Source: Neorhizobium sp. SHOUNA12A (GTDB lineage Bacteria; Pseudomonadota; Alphaproteobacteria; Rhizobiales; Rhizobiaceae). From it: DNA of 41,149 nucleotides. The notes beneath the pieces are model-generated. The model searched no databases and was not told the origin of the DNA. It saw only the letters and a list, made by a program, of their open reading frames with translations. The translations under genes and the position numbers were made by a program. Numbering within the stretch: position 1 is the stretch's first letter; each line of letters begins with the position of its first letter. Where the stretch lies: positions 1 through 41,149 of the forward strand of contig NZ_JALBGV010000057.1 in NCBI RefSeq assembly GCF_023006505.1, in the 5' to 3' direction. Shown piece after piece: positions 24,475-32,099 of this stretch.

Positions 24475-25746
24475 TCATGCTGCCCCGCTTCCACTGGAGG
24501 TGGCTTTTGCGAGTTCGATGGCGCGGGCCGCCAGCGCTTCCGCCGAGCCCGGCGCGAAGGTCGCGGCGAGGCCGTAATAGCGATGCGCCTCGTCGACTTC
24601 GTAGCCGCCGAACTGGAATTCGCTGGCCGGCGGGATGTAGCCCGGATTGTCGTCGGCAAAACCGATGACGAAGGCTGGCTTGTCCAGGCCAAGTGCGGCT
24701 CGGATCGTCAGCGCCGTCTCCGCAAAGATCTCGCCCGGCAGCGCGACGATCGGCACGCCGCCCCAATCGAGCACGGTCACGCGGGCTGCAAGCGGCTCGG
24801 GCTTTCGAGGCGCAATGTCGCGCGCCCAATCGGCCCAGTAGCCAAGCAAGCTTTTGCGGGCGGGTTCGGCGCTCAGAGCCTCTTCCCGCCAGCGGTTTTC
24901 GAGAAAGTCGGGGGCTTCGGTCTCGCGGCGCGCGAAGACGAGACTGACAGTGCCGTTGCGGGCGTTTAATGTCTCCGAGACCGGCTGTTCCTCAGCGCCA
25001 AGCGCCGCCTCGGCGATCTTGCGGCCGATCCGTTCGGCAGAAGCAAAGCTGCGATCCGGGTTTGCGGCAAGCGAGATCGAGGCATGCGCCGAATGGCCGG
25101 TATTGGCGTCCCCGACGCAGCCGGTCATGAACAGGGCAACCGCGTCCGGATAGGCTTCTTCCAGCGCCTGCCGCACGAAATGCGGATAATCGGCCGTCCA
25201 GAGGAGATTGTCGGCCGCCAGCACCACCGGATGGCAGGCATAGGCGGTGACGACGGCGATCATGCTGCCATCCGCAGCGCGGATGCGAAGGAGTGGCAGA
25301 GAAGTGTCCACGGGTCCGCCGGGATGGCGCCGATTGCGCGCAATCCCCGGATCACTTCCCTTCCCCACAGTGATGGTTGCCGGCCGACGCGCGGCGGCGG
25401 CCTTGTCGATGGCGGCGATGCAGGCGTCTTCCAGCCGCTCCAGATAGGCGGGATCGGCGGCGATGCTGAGCCGGCCGGCCATGGAAACCGGACCGCCGTG
25501 ATTGTGGAGTGCTGCGACCACCACGTTATCCGCCGGCAGGATGCAGCGCTTGCGGATCCGGGCGCTCGTCGCGGCGTCGATGCCGATGACGTCGGCCATA
25601 ACGACTGCCGTATCGCCAACCACCACGGCGCGCGCCGTCAGGGCATCATGGGCGCCTTTGGCCGGCAGTGTGCGGGCCGCAAAGCCGGACATCGCAAGAC
25701 CGGGCGGCGGGGTGATATCGACAATGGCGGCTCCGGCCTGGATCAT
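24475..25746 (-). CDS. Neutral/alkaline ceramidase-like hydrolase, cytosolic
   Basis: A 423-residue protein that follows the N-terminal domain pattern of neutral/alkaline ceramidases: AIVDITPPPGLAMSGFAAR at the start, a metal-site HNH (H81, H83) in ALHNHGGP, AYACHPVVL (H172), and TADYPHF (D186). There is no signal peptide, unlike true bacterial ceramidases. The position of the ceramidase nucleophile Ser (GDVSPN in known enzymes) reads GDANTG at 212-217, so the Ser seems absent. It overlaps nagA by 4 nt (25743-25746). More likely it is a metal-dependent amidase or deacylase for an imported amino-sugar compound than a sphingolipid enzyme. The alignment was made by eye. Confidence 0.7.
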   Translation of the reverse strand: MIQAGAAIVDITPPPGLAMSGFAARTLPAKGAHDALTARAVVVGDTAVVMADVIGIDAATSARIRKRCILPADNVVVAALHNHGGPVSMAGRLSIAADPAYLERLEDACIAAIDKAAAARRPATITVGKGSDPGIARNRRHPGGPVDTSLPLLRIRAADGSMIAVVTAYACHPVVLAADNLLWTADYPHFVRQALEEAYPDAVALFMTGCVGDANTGHSAHASISLAANPDRSFASAERIGRKIAEAALGAEEQPVSETLNARNGTVSLVFARRETEAPDFLENRWREEALSAEPARKSLLGYWADWARDIAPRKPEPLAARVTVLDWGGVPIVALPGEIFAETALTIRAALGLDKPAFVIGFADDNPGYIPPASEFQFGGYEVDEAHRYYGLAATFAPGSAEALAARAIELAKATSSGSGAA

Positions 25747-26882
25747 GCGCAATAAGCCTTCTCGCCGCCGACCCAGGTTTCGCGAATATATAATTCCCGC
25801 TCGCCTTCCGACCATTCGAAACGGACGAGATCGGCCCGCGCGCCGACTTCCAGCCGTCCTCGCCCCCCAACGAAACGGCCCGGATTTGCCGTAGCGAGCA
25901 GAAGCGTATCGGCGAGCGGAAGACCTGCCATCTCAGATGCAATCGCGACATTCGCCGAAAGCGGCAGGCTGGCACCGGCGAGATAGGGCGTGCCGGCAAC
26001 GCTGATCCGGCCTTCGGCAGATACCTCGACGCGGCCGCCGACCGGCTGGTCGTAAATGCCGGCGGGCATGCCGGCGAGCGCGACCATATCAGAGACGAGG
26101 ATCGCCCGCTCCAAACCCTTGGCGCGCAGCATGGCCTTGAACGTATCGGCCGGCAGGTGCCAGCCATCGGCGATGAAGCTTGCCGTCAGCCGGTCGTCAG
26201 CAAGCTGCGCCCAGATGAAATTCGGATGGCGCGGCAGCATGGCGGCCGCGCCGTTGCCGAGATGGGTGGAGAGGACCGCACCCGCCTCCACCGCCGCATG
26301 GATCTGCTCCGGCGTCGCGGCGGTGTGACCGAGCGCCACGTGAACGCCGCGGGCCGTAAGAGCGCGGACGTAATCGACGCTGCCCTCATGTTCCGGCGCA
26401 AGCGTCACCATCGAGACCAGATTGCCGGATGCGCGCTGCCAGCGGTCGAACTCTTCGATCGACGGCGGGCGGACATGCGCCAGCGGATGTGCGCCGCGCG
26501 GGCCGTCCTTGTCGGAGATGGAGGGCCCCTCGACATGGATGCCCGGCACCATTTCAGCGATCAGCCGGTGGCTGGCGCGGATTTTTGCGATATCGGCGAG
26601 CGCCTGAAGAATGGAGGCCTCGGAGGCGGTAATGATGGTCGGCAGAAAGGTGGTGACGCCGACGCTCAGCAGTTCCTCGCAGAGCGAGAGGAGGATGTTG
26701 GGAGTGATTTCGCCATTGTTCAGGTCGAAGCCGCAATAACCGTTGACCTGCAGGTCGATCAGCCCGGCGGAGAGATAAAATGGACTGGTATTTTCCGCCG
26801 GGCGGATGGCGGCAATCTTGCCCTCGGCGATTTCGATCGCAAAACCTTTGCCGGTGCGGGGATCGATACCGTCGACGACCAT
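25743..26882 (-). CDS. nagA: N-acetylglucosamine-6-phosphate deacetylase NagA
   Basis: A 379-residue amidohydrolase-fold enzyme that removes acetate from GlcNAc-6-phosphate. Visible motifs are GLIDLQVNGYCGFDLN, PGIHVEGPSIS (metal Glu), ALGHTAATPEQIHAA (metal His), STHLGNGAAAM, ADGWHLPAD and the catalytic Asp in LVSDMVALAG. The length is typical. It starts 2 nt after the SIS gene and overlaps the ceramidase-like gene by 4 nt, so all four genes of this unit are coupled. Confidence 0.92.
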   Translation of the reverse strand: MVVDGIDPRTGKGFAIEIAEGKIAAIRPAENTSPFYLSAGLIDLQVNGYCGFDLNNGEITPNILLSLCEELLSVGVTTFLPTIITASEASILQALADIAKIRASHRLIAEMVPGIHVEGPSISDKDGPRGAHPLAHVRPPSIEEFDRWQRASGNLVSMVTLAPEHEGSVDYVRALTARGVHVALGHTAATPEQIHAAVEAGAVLSTHLGNGAAAMLPRHPNFIWAQLADDRLTASFIADGWHLPADTFKAMLRAKGLERAILVSDMVALAGMPAGIYDQPVGGRVEVSAEGRISVAGTPYLAGASLPLSANVAIASEMAGLPLADTLLLATANPGRFVGGRGRLEVGARADLVRFEWSEGERELYIRETWVGGEKAYCA

Positions 26883-26884
26883 GG

Positions 26885-27664
26885 TCAGAGCGCCCTCACC
26901 CGGCCTTGGAAATTGACGATGAAGCGGCCGTTCGCCTCGTCGCCTCCCGGCGCATTGCCGCTGCGCCAGACCGGCGGCTCAATGCCGCGCTCGACAAGCT
27001 TCGCCACCGTGCGGATCACCAGGCAGTTCAGCGTGAAGGCGTTGGCGAAGGTGGAGATCGCCGCGATGTTTTCGCCCATGCCGGGGACCTTCACCACCGC
27101 ATCGCCGATCGGCACCTTGCAGTCGATGGCGATGTCGACGATGTCGTGGAGGTTCTGCCGGGTCGGATGGCGAGCCGGATGATCGGGCGAGGTTTTCGAG
27201 GCATGTTCGCGCGAGCTGACGCCGATCAGGAAGGCGCCGCGGCGTTTGGCTTCCAGCGCCGCATCGATCAGCGCGGCGTTGATGCCGTAGGCGTTGACGA
27301 GGATCAGCAGGTCGGTGTCGCCGAGCCGCTGGTTTGATATCACCACCTTGCCGTAACCGGGCGTACGCTCGATCGCCATGGAGCGGAGCGCGCCATTCGA
27401 CAGCAGCGTACCCTCGTCGAGAATGGCGCTGATATGCATGAGGCCGCCGGCACGGAAGAAGACCTCCTGCGAGGCGAGGTTGGAATGGCCGCCGGGACCA
27501 TAGATATGCACCAGCCGGTCGGCGGCGATCTGGTCGGCGAGTTTTGCCGCGGCCTGGTCGAGCGAGGTCTTTTCCTCCTCCAGAACCCGCCGCATCAAGG
27601 CTTGAGTGGAGGCGAAATAACCTTCGCAGAGCGCATCCGCATCGATGACGGGGTGATCAGGCAT
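26885..27664 (-). CDS. SIS-domain sugar isomerase/binding protein
   Basis: A 259-residue protein with a SIS fold (phosphosugar binding): DRLVHIYGPGGHSNLASQEV near residue 50, a long helical N-terminus, and DTDLLILVNAYGINAALIDA, then GAFLIGVSSRE. It resembles the UPF0309/SIS_2 group, often found beside N-acetylglucosamine catabolic genes. It probably binds or isomerises a phosphorylated amino sugar; the exact reaction is unknown. It overlaps nagB by 8 nt. Confidence 0.8.
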   Translation of the reverse strand: MPDHPVIDADALCEGYFASTQALMRRVLEEEKTSLDQAAAKLADQIAADRLVHIYGPGGHSNLASQEVFFRAGGLMHISAILDEGTLLSNGALRSMAIERTPGYGKVVISNQRLGDTDLLILVNAYGINAALIDAALEAKRRGAFLIGVSSREHASKTSPDHPARHPTRQNLHDIVDIAIDCKVPIGDAVVKVPGMGENIAAISTFANAFTLNCLVIRTVAKLVERGIEPPVWRSGNAPGGDEANGRFIVNFQGRVRAL

Positions 27665-28457
27665 CGGGGTCCGAATCCTTGTCGATATAAAGGGTGCAGG
27701 CGGCGTGGAAGCGCAGGACGCTTGCCGGGCATTCGGTGGTCAGCGGGCCGTAAAGCGTCTTCGAAACAGCGTCGCGCTTGACGGCGCCCGGCACGACGCA
27801 GAACATCCGGTCGGCTCTAAGCAGGCGCGGCACCGTCAGCGTGATCGCCTCGTTGGGGACGGACGCGAGATCGGCGAAACAGTCGTCATCGACCTGCTGC
27901 TGGCGGCAGATGTCGTCCAGTTCGACGATCTTGACGTCCAGCGGGTCGTTGAAATCGGCTACCGGCGGATCGTTGAAGGCGATATGGCCATTGACGCCGA
28001 TGCCGAGGCAGACGAAATCGATCGGCGCCTCGTTCAGCAAGTCGGAATAACGGCGCACTTCGGCGCCGGCATCCGGCTCGGGCGTGATGCGGTGCACGGC
28101 GGCGAACGGCAGCTTGCCGAACACATGCTCGTTCAGCCAGTTCACGAACCGCGCCGGCGAGGATGGCGGCAGGCCGATATATTCATCCATGTGGAAGGCG
28201 GTGACGCGGCCCCAGTCGATGCCCGGCACGGCGCAGAGCGCCTTCAGCATGTCGGCCTGGCTGGGGGCGGCAGCGAAGATCATTCTGACACCGGCCTGAC
28301 TTGCGAGGCGCTCGGTCAAGGCGGCGGCAATGTCGGCGGCCGCAGCGGCGCCCATCTCGGCCCGTGTTGCAAAGCTTTCGACCGACAGGCGGTCGAAAGT
28401 CCGCCGCGTTTGCGGCGAAGGACGATGGGCGGTGGCGATGGTCAACGCGGTCTCCAT
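27657..28457 (-). CDS. nagB: Glucosamine-6-phosphate deaminase NagB
   Basis: A 266-residue enzyme of the NagB/6-phosphogluconolactonase fold converting glucosamine 6-phosphate to fructose 6-phosphate and ammonia. It shows FAAAPSQADMLKAL (phosphate loop), TAFHMDEYIGLP (catalytic Asp) and LGIGVNGHIAFNDP (catalytic His loop). The ribosome site before the ATG at 28457 is poor. A perfect 10-bp inverted repeat lies inside the early coding region (28375-28399). First gene of the amino-sugar unit, with the operator about 80 nt upstream. Confidence 0.9.
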   Translation of the reverse strand: METALTIATAHRPSPQTRRTFDRLSVESFATRAEMGAAAAADIAAALTERLASQAGVRMIFAAAPSQADMLKALCAVPGIDWGRVTAFHMDEYIGLPPSSPARFVNWLNEHVFGKLPFAAVHRITPEPDAGAEVRRYSDLLNEAPIDFVCLGIGVNGHIAFNDPPVADFNDPLDVKIVELDDICRQQQVDDDCFADLASVPNEAITLTVPRLLRADRMFCVVPGAVKRDAVSKTLYGPLTTECPASVLRFHAACTLYIDKDSDPDA

Positions 28458-28535
28458 GTCTGCAGGGTCGCACCGGCAGGCGGGCTTCGTCTCGCCGCAT
28501 CCGTTGCAGGTCCCTTATCTGTGGCGAAAGACTTC

Positions 28536-28553
28536 CATGCAACCGGTTGCATG
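28536..28553. promoter_or_regulatory. LacI-type operator of the nagB unit and regulator region
   Basis: CATGCAACC-GGTTGCATG is a perfect 18-bp palindrome between the divergent nagB and LacI-type regulator genes. It differs by one base from the palindrome at 24423-24440, which precedes the transport operon. It may also serve autoregulation of the divergent regulator gene, whose start is 105 nt away. Confidence 0.82.
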
Positions 28554-28557
28554 TCAA
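28552..28557 (-). promoter_or_regulatory. -35 box of the nagB unit promoter
   Basis: TTGACA on the minus strand overlaps the operator edge by two bases, exactly as at 24439-24444. The -10 element would fall near 28529-28534 but matches poorly. Confidence 0.55.
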
Positions 28558-28657
28558 GTGGAGGAATGTCAGTCTGCAAGTCGAATTGCGGGCAGAATTG
28601 ATAGCGCCGCGGACTTCATGCTAAGTGCCAGGCCAAACGGGCGAGTTCTCAACTTTC

Positions 28658-29650
28658 ATGATTAAGCGGACCAAGGGCGTCACCATCAGCCAGGTCGCGG
28701 ATGCGGCAGGCGTCGCGCGTTCGAGCGTCTCGCGCGCCTTCACGCGGCCGGACATGCTCTCCCCGGAAACAGTGACCCGCATCATGAAGGCCGCAGAAGC
28801 GCTCGGTTATGTGCCGAACCACACGGCGCGGGCGCTCAGCACCGGGCGGCACGGCAATGTCGGGCTGATCGTGCCGGATATCGCCAACCCGTTCTTTCCG
28901 CCGCTGATCCAGGCGGCTCAACTGGAGGCGGACCGTTCCGATTTCTGCATCTTCCTCGGCAATACCGAGGAGAACCCGACGCAGGAGGACAAGCTGGTCG
29001 GCCGGTTCGCCGGCCAGGTGGAAGGCTTGGTGCTCGCCTCCTCCCGCCTTTCGGACGAGCGCATCCGCGCCCATGCAAACCTGCTGCCGCTGGTGCTGAT
29101 AAACCGCGATATCGACGGTATTCCGCGGGTGCTGATCGACAGCGGGTCGGGCGTCCGCGAGGCGGTCGAACATCTCGCCAGGCTCGGTCACCGCCGGATC
29201 GTCTATGTCAGCGGCCCGTCGAATTCCTGGTCAAACAAGCAGCGCCGTACCGCCATCAAGGCCGCCGCATCAAAGCTGGATATCGTGGTCGAAACCGTGC
29301 CCGCGGTGCTGGCGAGCTATAATTCCGGCCGCAATGCGGTGAGCGCGATCCTTGCTACCGGCGCCACGGCGGCCGTCGCCTTCGACGACCTGACGGCGCA
29401 GGGCGTGCTGGCCGGGCTTTCCGAAAAGCGGGTCTCGGTGCCCGGCGATTTCAGCCTGATCGGCTGCGACGACGTGCTTGGCGCCGTCACCTACCCGGCG
29501 CTGACATCCGTCTCCAACCGCTCGACGGAGGCCGGCCGGGTGGCGGTCTCGCTGCTCCTCGACATGCTGCAATCGCGCGCCATCCGCGACGTGCGCTACG
29601 TGCTGGAAACCCATCTCGTGGTGCGCAATACGACGGCTGCGGCACGATAG
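28658..29650 (+). CDS. LacI family transcriptional regulator
   Basis: A 330-residue regulator. The N-terminal helix-turn-helix reads VTISQVADAAGVARSSVSRA, with a hinge helix (GYVPNHTARALS), then a periplasmic-binding-like effector domain (NVGLIVPDIANPFFPPLIQA; PGDFSLIGCDD). The ATG at 28658 starts MIKRTKGVTISQ; a GTG at 28625 would add 11 residues. It lies divergent to the nagB unit, and two matching palindromes in front of both catabolic units are its probable sites. The effector is probably the imported sugar or its phosphate. Confidence 0.93.
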   Translation: MIKRTKGVTISQVADAAGVARSSVSRAFTRPDMLSPETVTRIMKAAEALGYVPNHTARALSTGRHGNVGLIVPDIANPFFPPLIQAAQLEADRSDFCIFLGNTEENPTQEDKLVGRFAGQVEGLVLASSRLSDERIRAHANLLPLVLINRDIDGIPRVLIDSGSGVREAVEHLARLGHRRIVYVSGPSNSWSNKQRRTAIKAAASKLDIVVETVPAVLASYNSGRNAVSAILATGATAAVAFDDLTAQGVLAGLSEKRVSVPGDFSLIGCDDVLGAVTYPALTSVSNRSTEAGRVAVSLLLDMLQSRAIRDVRYVLETHLVVRNTTAAAR

Positions 29651-29653
29651 GCG

Positions 29654-29678
29654 GGAACCTTGCCGCCTGCGGCAGGTT
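29654..29678 (+). promoter_or_regulatory. EcfG/RpoE2-like promoter before the DUF3175 gene
   Basis: GGAAC (29654-29658), a 16-nt spacer and GGTT (29675-29678) fit the alphaproteobacterial general-stress promoter GGAAC-N16-17-(c)GTT. The element ends 35 nt before the ATG at 29713. Confidence 0.6.
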
Positions 29679-29712
29679 GGATGGGGACCCAACCTTTCCA
29701 CGGGAGATTTCC

Positions 29713-30006
29713 ATGCCCAAGAAGAACAAGAAGAAATGGTCGCAGGACGTGACTGAACATAGCGATGCGATGGACCTGAAGGATGGCGTGTTCAAATCGC
29801 GCAGCCCGAAGAAGATCGCCGACTCCCTCCAGCATTCAGCCGAGGAGAGCCATCGCCGCAAGTCGAGCCCGTTCCAATCGGCGATGTCGATGCTGAATTT
29901 CTACATCAACCGCGCCGGTGGCCAGCTTTCGAACTCGCGCCGCGCGACGCTGGAAAAGGCCAAGGATGAGCTTCGCAAGGATTTCGGCCGTGAACCGAAG
30001 CATTAA
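29713..30006 (+). CDS. DUF3175 family protein
   Basis: A 97-residue, strongly basic protein, rich in Lys at the start (MPKKNKKKWSQDVTEHSDAM), followed by LKDGVFKSRSPKKIADSLQ, then SAMSMLNFYINRAGG. This matches DUF3175, a small family of unknown function widespread in alphaproteobacteria. Length is typical. GGGAGA stands 6 nt before the ATG. An EcfG-like promoter precedes it, suggesting a role in the general stress response. A cupin gene follows with possible overlap. Confidence 0.8.
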   Translation: MPKKNKKKWSQDVTEHSDAMDLKDGVFKSRSPKKIADSLQHSAEESHRRKSSPFQSAMSMLNFYINRAGGQLSNSRRATLEKAKDELRKDFGREPKH

Positions 30007-30031
30007 GATCACCCCGCCGAGCCTCGATGCC

Positions 30032-30556
30032 ATGACCTCCACCGCCGATACCACCCTCGAAACCATTGTCTTCGAACCCAGCGCCTGGGTGCCGAACAAT
30101 CCCGAACTGCCGGTGCTGGTCTATCGTAACGTCATTCCGGCGGAAGGCGAGGTGGCGCCGAAGTTCGAAAGCCGGTTCCGAGAGAATGGCTGGGAGGGGA
30201 TCTGGCGCAATGGCGTCTTCGACTATCAGCATTATCACACCGGCGCACACGAAGTGCTGGGCATCGCCGGCGGCCGGGCACGGCTGCTGATCGGCGGGCC
30301 GGACGGCACGGAACTCAGCGTCCATACCGGCGACTGCCTGATCCTGCCCGCCGGCACCGGCCATATGCGGATCGACGCCAGTCGGGACTTTCTGGTCGTC
30401 GGCGCCTACCCGCCCGGGCAGAAGGCGGATATCCAGACGGGGCCGGCGAGCGAGGCGCAGTTCGCCAGGATCGCCAACCTGCCGCTTCCAAAGACCGATC
30501 CTGTCGGAGGCGCCGCCGGCGCCCTTCTCCGCGCCTGGCCGCCACGCCGATCCTAA
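30032..30556 (+). CDS. Cupin-domain protein (YjlB-like)
   Basis: A 174-residue protein with a single cupin: HYHTGAHEVLGIAGGRARL (motif 1 with metal-binding His and Glu) and GDCLILPAGTGHMRI (motif 2 His). It resembles the YjlB group, with no known reaction. I used ATG 30032; the GTG at 29990 is in frame, overlaps the DUF3175 gene by 17 nt and adds 14 residues, and is a real alternative given tight coupling. Probably cotranscribed with the DUF3175 gene. Confidence 0.78.
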   Translation: MTSTADTTLETIVFEPSAWVPNNPELPVLVYRNVIPAEGEVAPKFESRFRENGWEGIWRNGVFDYQHYHTGAHEVLGIAGGRARLLIGGPDGTELSVHTGDCLILPAGTGHMRIDASRDFLVVGAYPPGQKADIQTGPASEAQFARIANLPLPKTDPVGGAAGALLRAWPPRRS

Positions 30557-30861
30557 AGCCTCCTCACACTCCAGCTGTCGGGCGGAATGACGGTCTTCAG
30601 CTCGGCTTCTGGAGTGGCGAGATCTCGTGTTTTGAGCCTCGAAATCGCCCAAAAATCAGGTCTCGAGCCGCCGCGGCATAAGCGCGGCCATCGCGCCCAT
30701 TAGATTTTGACCGGAAGCCACTTTCGCACCGGCAGGGCATTTGACGGTCCCCAAAATGTATGGCTACCTTATATTTTAGCGCGAGCGGGAGGAGACTGTT
30801 CGCGTTATCACATTCCGGCCTCGCCTACGATGTTCCGGACTGACTCTAGGAGGAGAGTGCA
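30557..30861. other. Intergenic region before tctC-like gene
   Basis: No gene is visible in these 305 bases. TTGACG occurs at 30741-30746, but the next TATA-like word is too far away for a normal spacer. AGGAGGAGAG just before 30862 is the ribosome site of the next gene. Confidence 0.4.
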
Positions 30862-31842
30862 GTGAAGAAATTTTTAGCAGGCGCCCTGGCGCTGGTGTTT
30901 TCCGCGTACATTCCGGGAGGTACGGCCACCGCCGGCGACGACAATTACCCAAGCCGGCAGATCACGCTAATCGCCGGCTTCCCGGCCGGCAGCGGCGCGG
31001 ACGTCTATGCCCGCTTCTTTGCAAAGAAACTCGAAGAGCAGCTCAAGCAGACCGTCATCGTCGATAACAAGCCAGGCGGCCTCGGCAGCCTTTCGGTGGT
31101 GGCGCTGAAGAACGCCAAGCCGGACGGTTATACGATGCTGATCGGCTCGGCCGACCAGTTCACGGCGGCGCCTTTCGTGTTCAACGCGCCGCCGTATGAT
31201 CCGCTCAAGGACTTCGACTATGTCGCGCCGGTGTTCAGCCAGGCCTTCATGATGCTGGTCAACGCCAAGTCGCCCTACCAGAAGATTTCCGACCTGACCA
31301 AGGCGATGAAGGAAAAGGGCGCCAAGGGCTCCTACGCCACCTCGAACTTTCCGTCGGTGATCCTGGCCGAAATGTACAAGGCCAATACCGGCGTGCCGGA
31401 CACGCTTCAGGTGCGCTACAAGACCAGTGCCGACTCGCTCAACGACTTTGCAAGCGGCGCGATCGACTACATGGTCGGAGATCCGGTCTTCGGTCTTGCC
31501 CGCTCGCGTGATGGAACGCTGCGGGTGCTGGCCGTCAGCACGGCGAAGCGCATTTCCTCCGTCCCGGATATCCCGACTTTCGCGGAAGAAGGCGTGCCGA
31601 ATGTCGACGTCCGCATCTGGTGGGTTCTCGCCGCGCCCAAAGGCACGCCGAAGGATATTGTCGACAAGATGCACAAGGTGATGACGCAGGTCACCACCAG
31701 CGAGGAAGCCCGCAAGTTCGTCGGCACCAATGGCGGCGAGCCGATGACGCTCGACAGCCCGCAGGCGACCCTCGATTATGCGACGATGGACACCAAGCGC
31801 TGGGAAGAGTGGGCCAAGATCGGCAAGATCGAAAAGCAGTAA
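30862..31842 (+). CDS. TctC/Bug family tricarboxylate-transporter-type binding protein
   Basis: A 326-residue exported protein with a signal peptide (MKKFLAGALALVFSAYIPGG, cleavage near ATAG at about 25). The mature start (YPSRQITLIAGFPAGSGADV) and VIVDNKPGGLGSLSV are hallmarks of the Bug fold, which binds carboxylated or other small ligands. GDPVFGLARSRDGTLRVLAV and VPDIPTFAEEGVP are also typical. No TctA or TctB membrane genes are next to it, so it is an orphan. AGGAGGAGAG precedes the start, and a strong terminator follows. Ligand unknown. Confidence 0.9.
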   Translation: MKKFLAGALALVFSAYIPGGTATAGDDNYPSRQITLIAGFPAGSGADVYARFFAKKLEEQLKQTVIVDNKPGGLGSLSVVALKNAKPDGYTMLIGSADQFTAAPFVFNAPPYDPLKDFDYVAPVFSQAFMMLVNAKSPYQKISDLTKAMKEKGAKGSYATSNFPSVILAEMYKANTGVPDTLQVRYKTSADSLNDFASGAIDYMVGDPVFGLARSRDGTLRVLAVSTAKRISSVPDIPTFAEEGVPNVDVRIWWVLAAPKGTPKDIVDKMHKVMTQVTTSEEARKFVGTNGGEPMTLDSPQATLDYATMDTKRWEEWAKIGKIEKQ

Positions 31843-31869
31843 GGCTTCCGGAAACCTGACCACACCAGC

Positions 31870-31896
31870 AAGGCCGGAGCGATCTCCGGCCTTTTC
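31870..31896 (+). terminator. Rho-independent terminator of the tctC-like gene
   Basis: AAGGCCGGAG-CGAT-CTCCGGCCTT, a perfect 10-bp stem with a 4-nt loop, followed by TTTC, lies 27 nt after the stop codon. It isolates this gene from the glgE operon. Confidence 0.85.
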
Positions 31897-32029
31897 ATTG
31901 AGCTTGTCCGAAAATAAGGCTTATGAGACGCGCTTGGGGACAACTACGGATTGATCATCCGCTTCAATGACTTCCGCGGGGATGTATGTCCGAAGGGCGT
32001 GAAAACTGGCGGGTCTCGGGACTTTTATC

Positions 32030-32055
32030 GGAACAACCGCCGCCGTCCGACAGTT
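32030..32055 (+). promoter_or_regulatory. EcfG/RpoE2-like promoter of the glgE operon
   Basis: GGAAC (32030-32034), a 17-nt spacer and AGTT (32052-32055) fit GGAAC-N16-17-(c)GTT of the general stress sigma factor. Transcription would begin about 35-40 nt before the glgE ATG. Trehalose metabolism is commonly under this control in rhizobia, which supports the call. Confidence 0.6.
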
Positions 32056-32099
32056 AGACCGCAAATTCGACGGCTCTAATCTGCGGCGAGGCAAAACCG

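Noticed and set aside
30741..30773. TTGACG with downstream TTATAT as a sigma-70 promoter for the tctC-like gene
   Set aside because: The spacer is over 20 nt, too long for a standard promoter.
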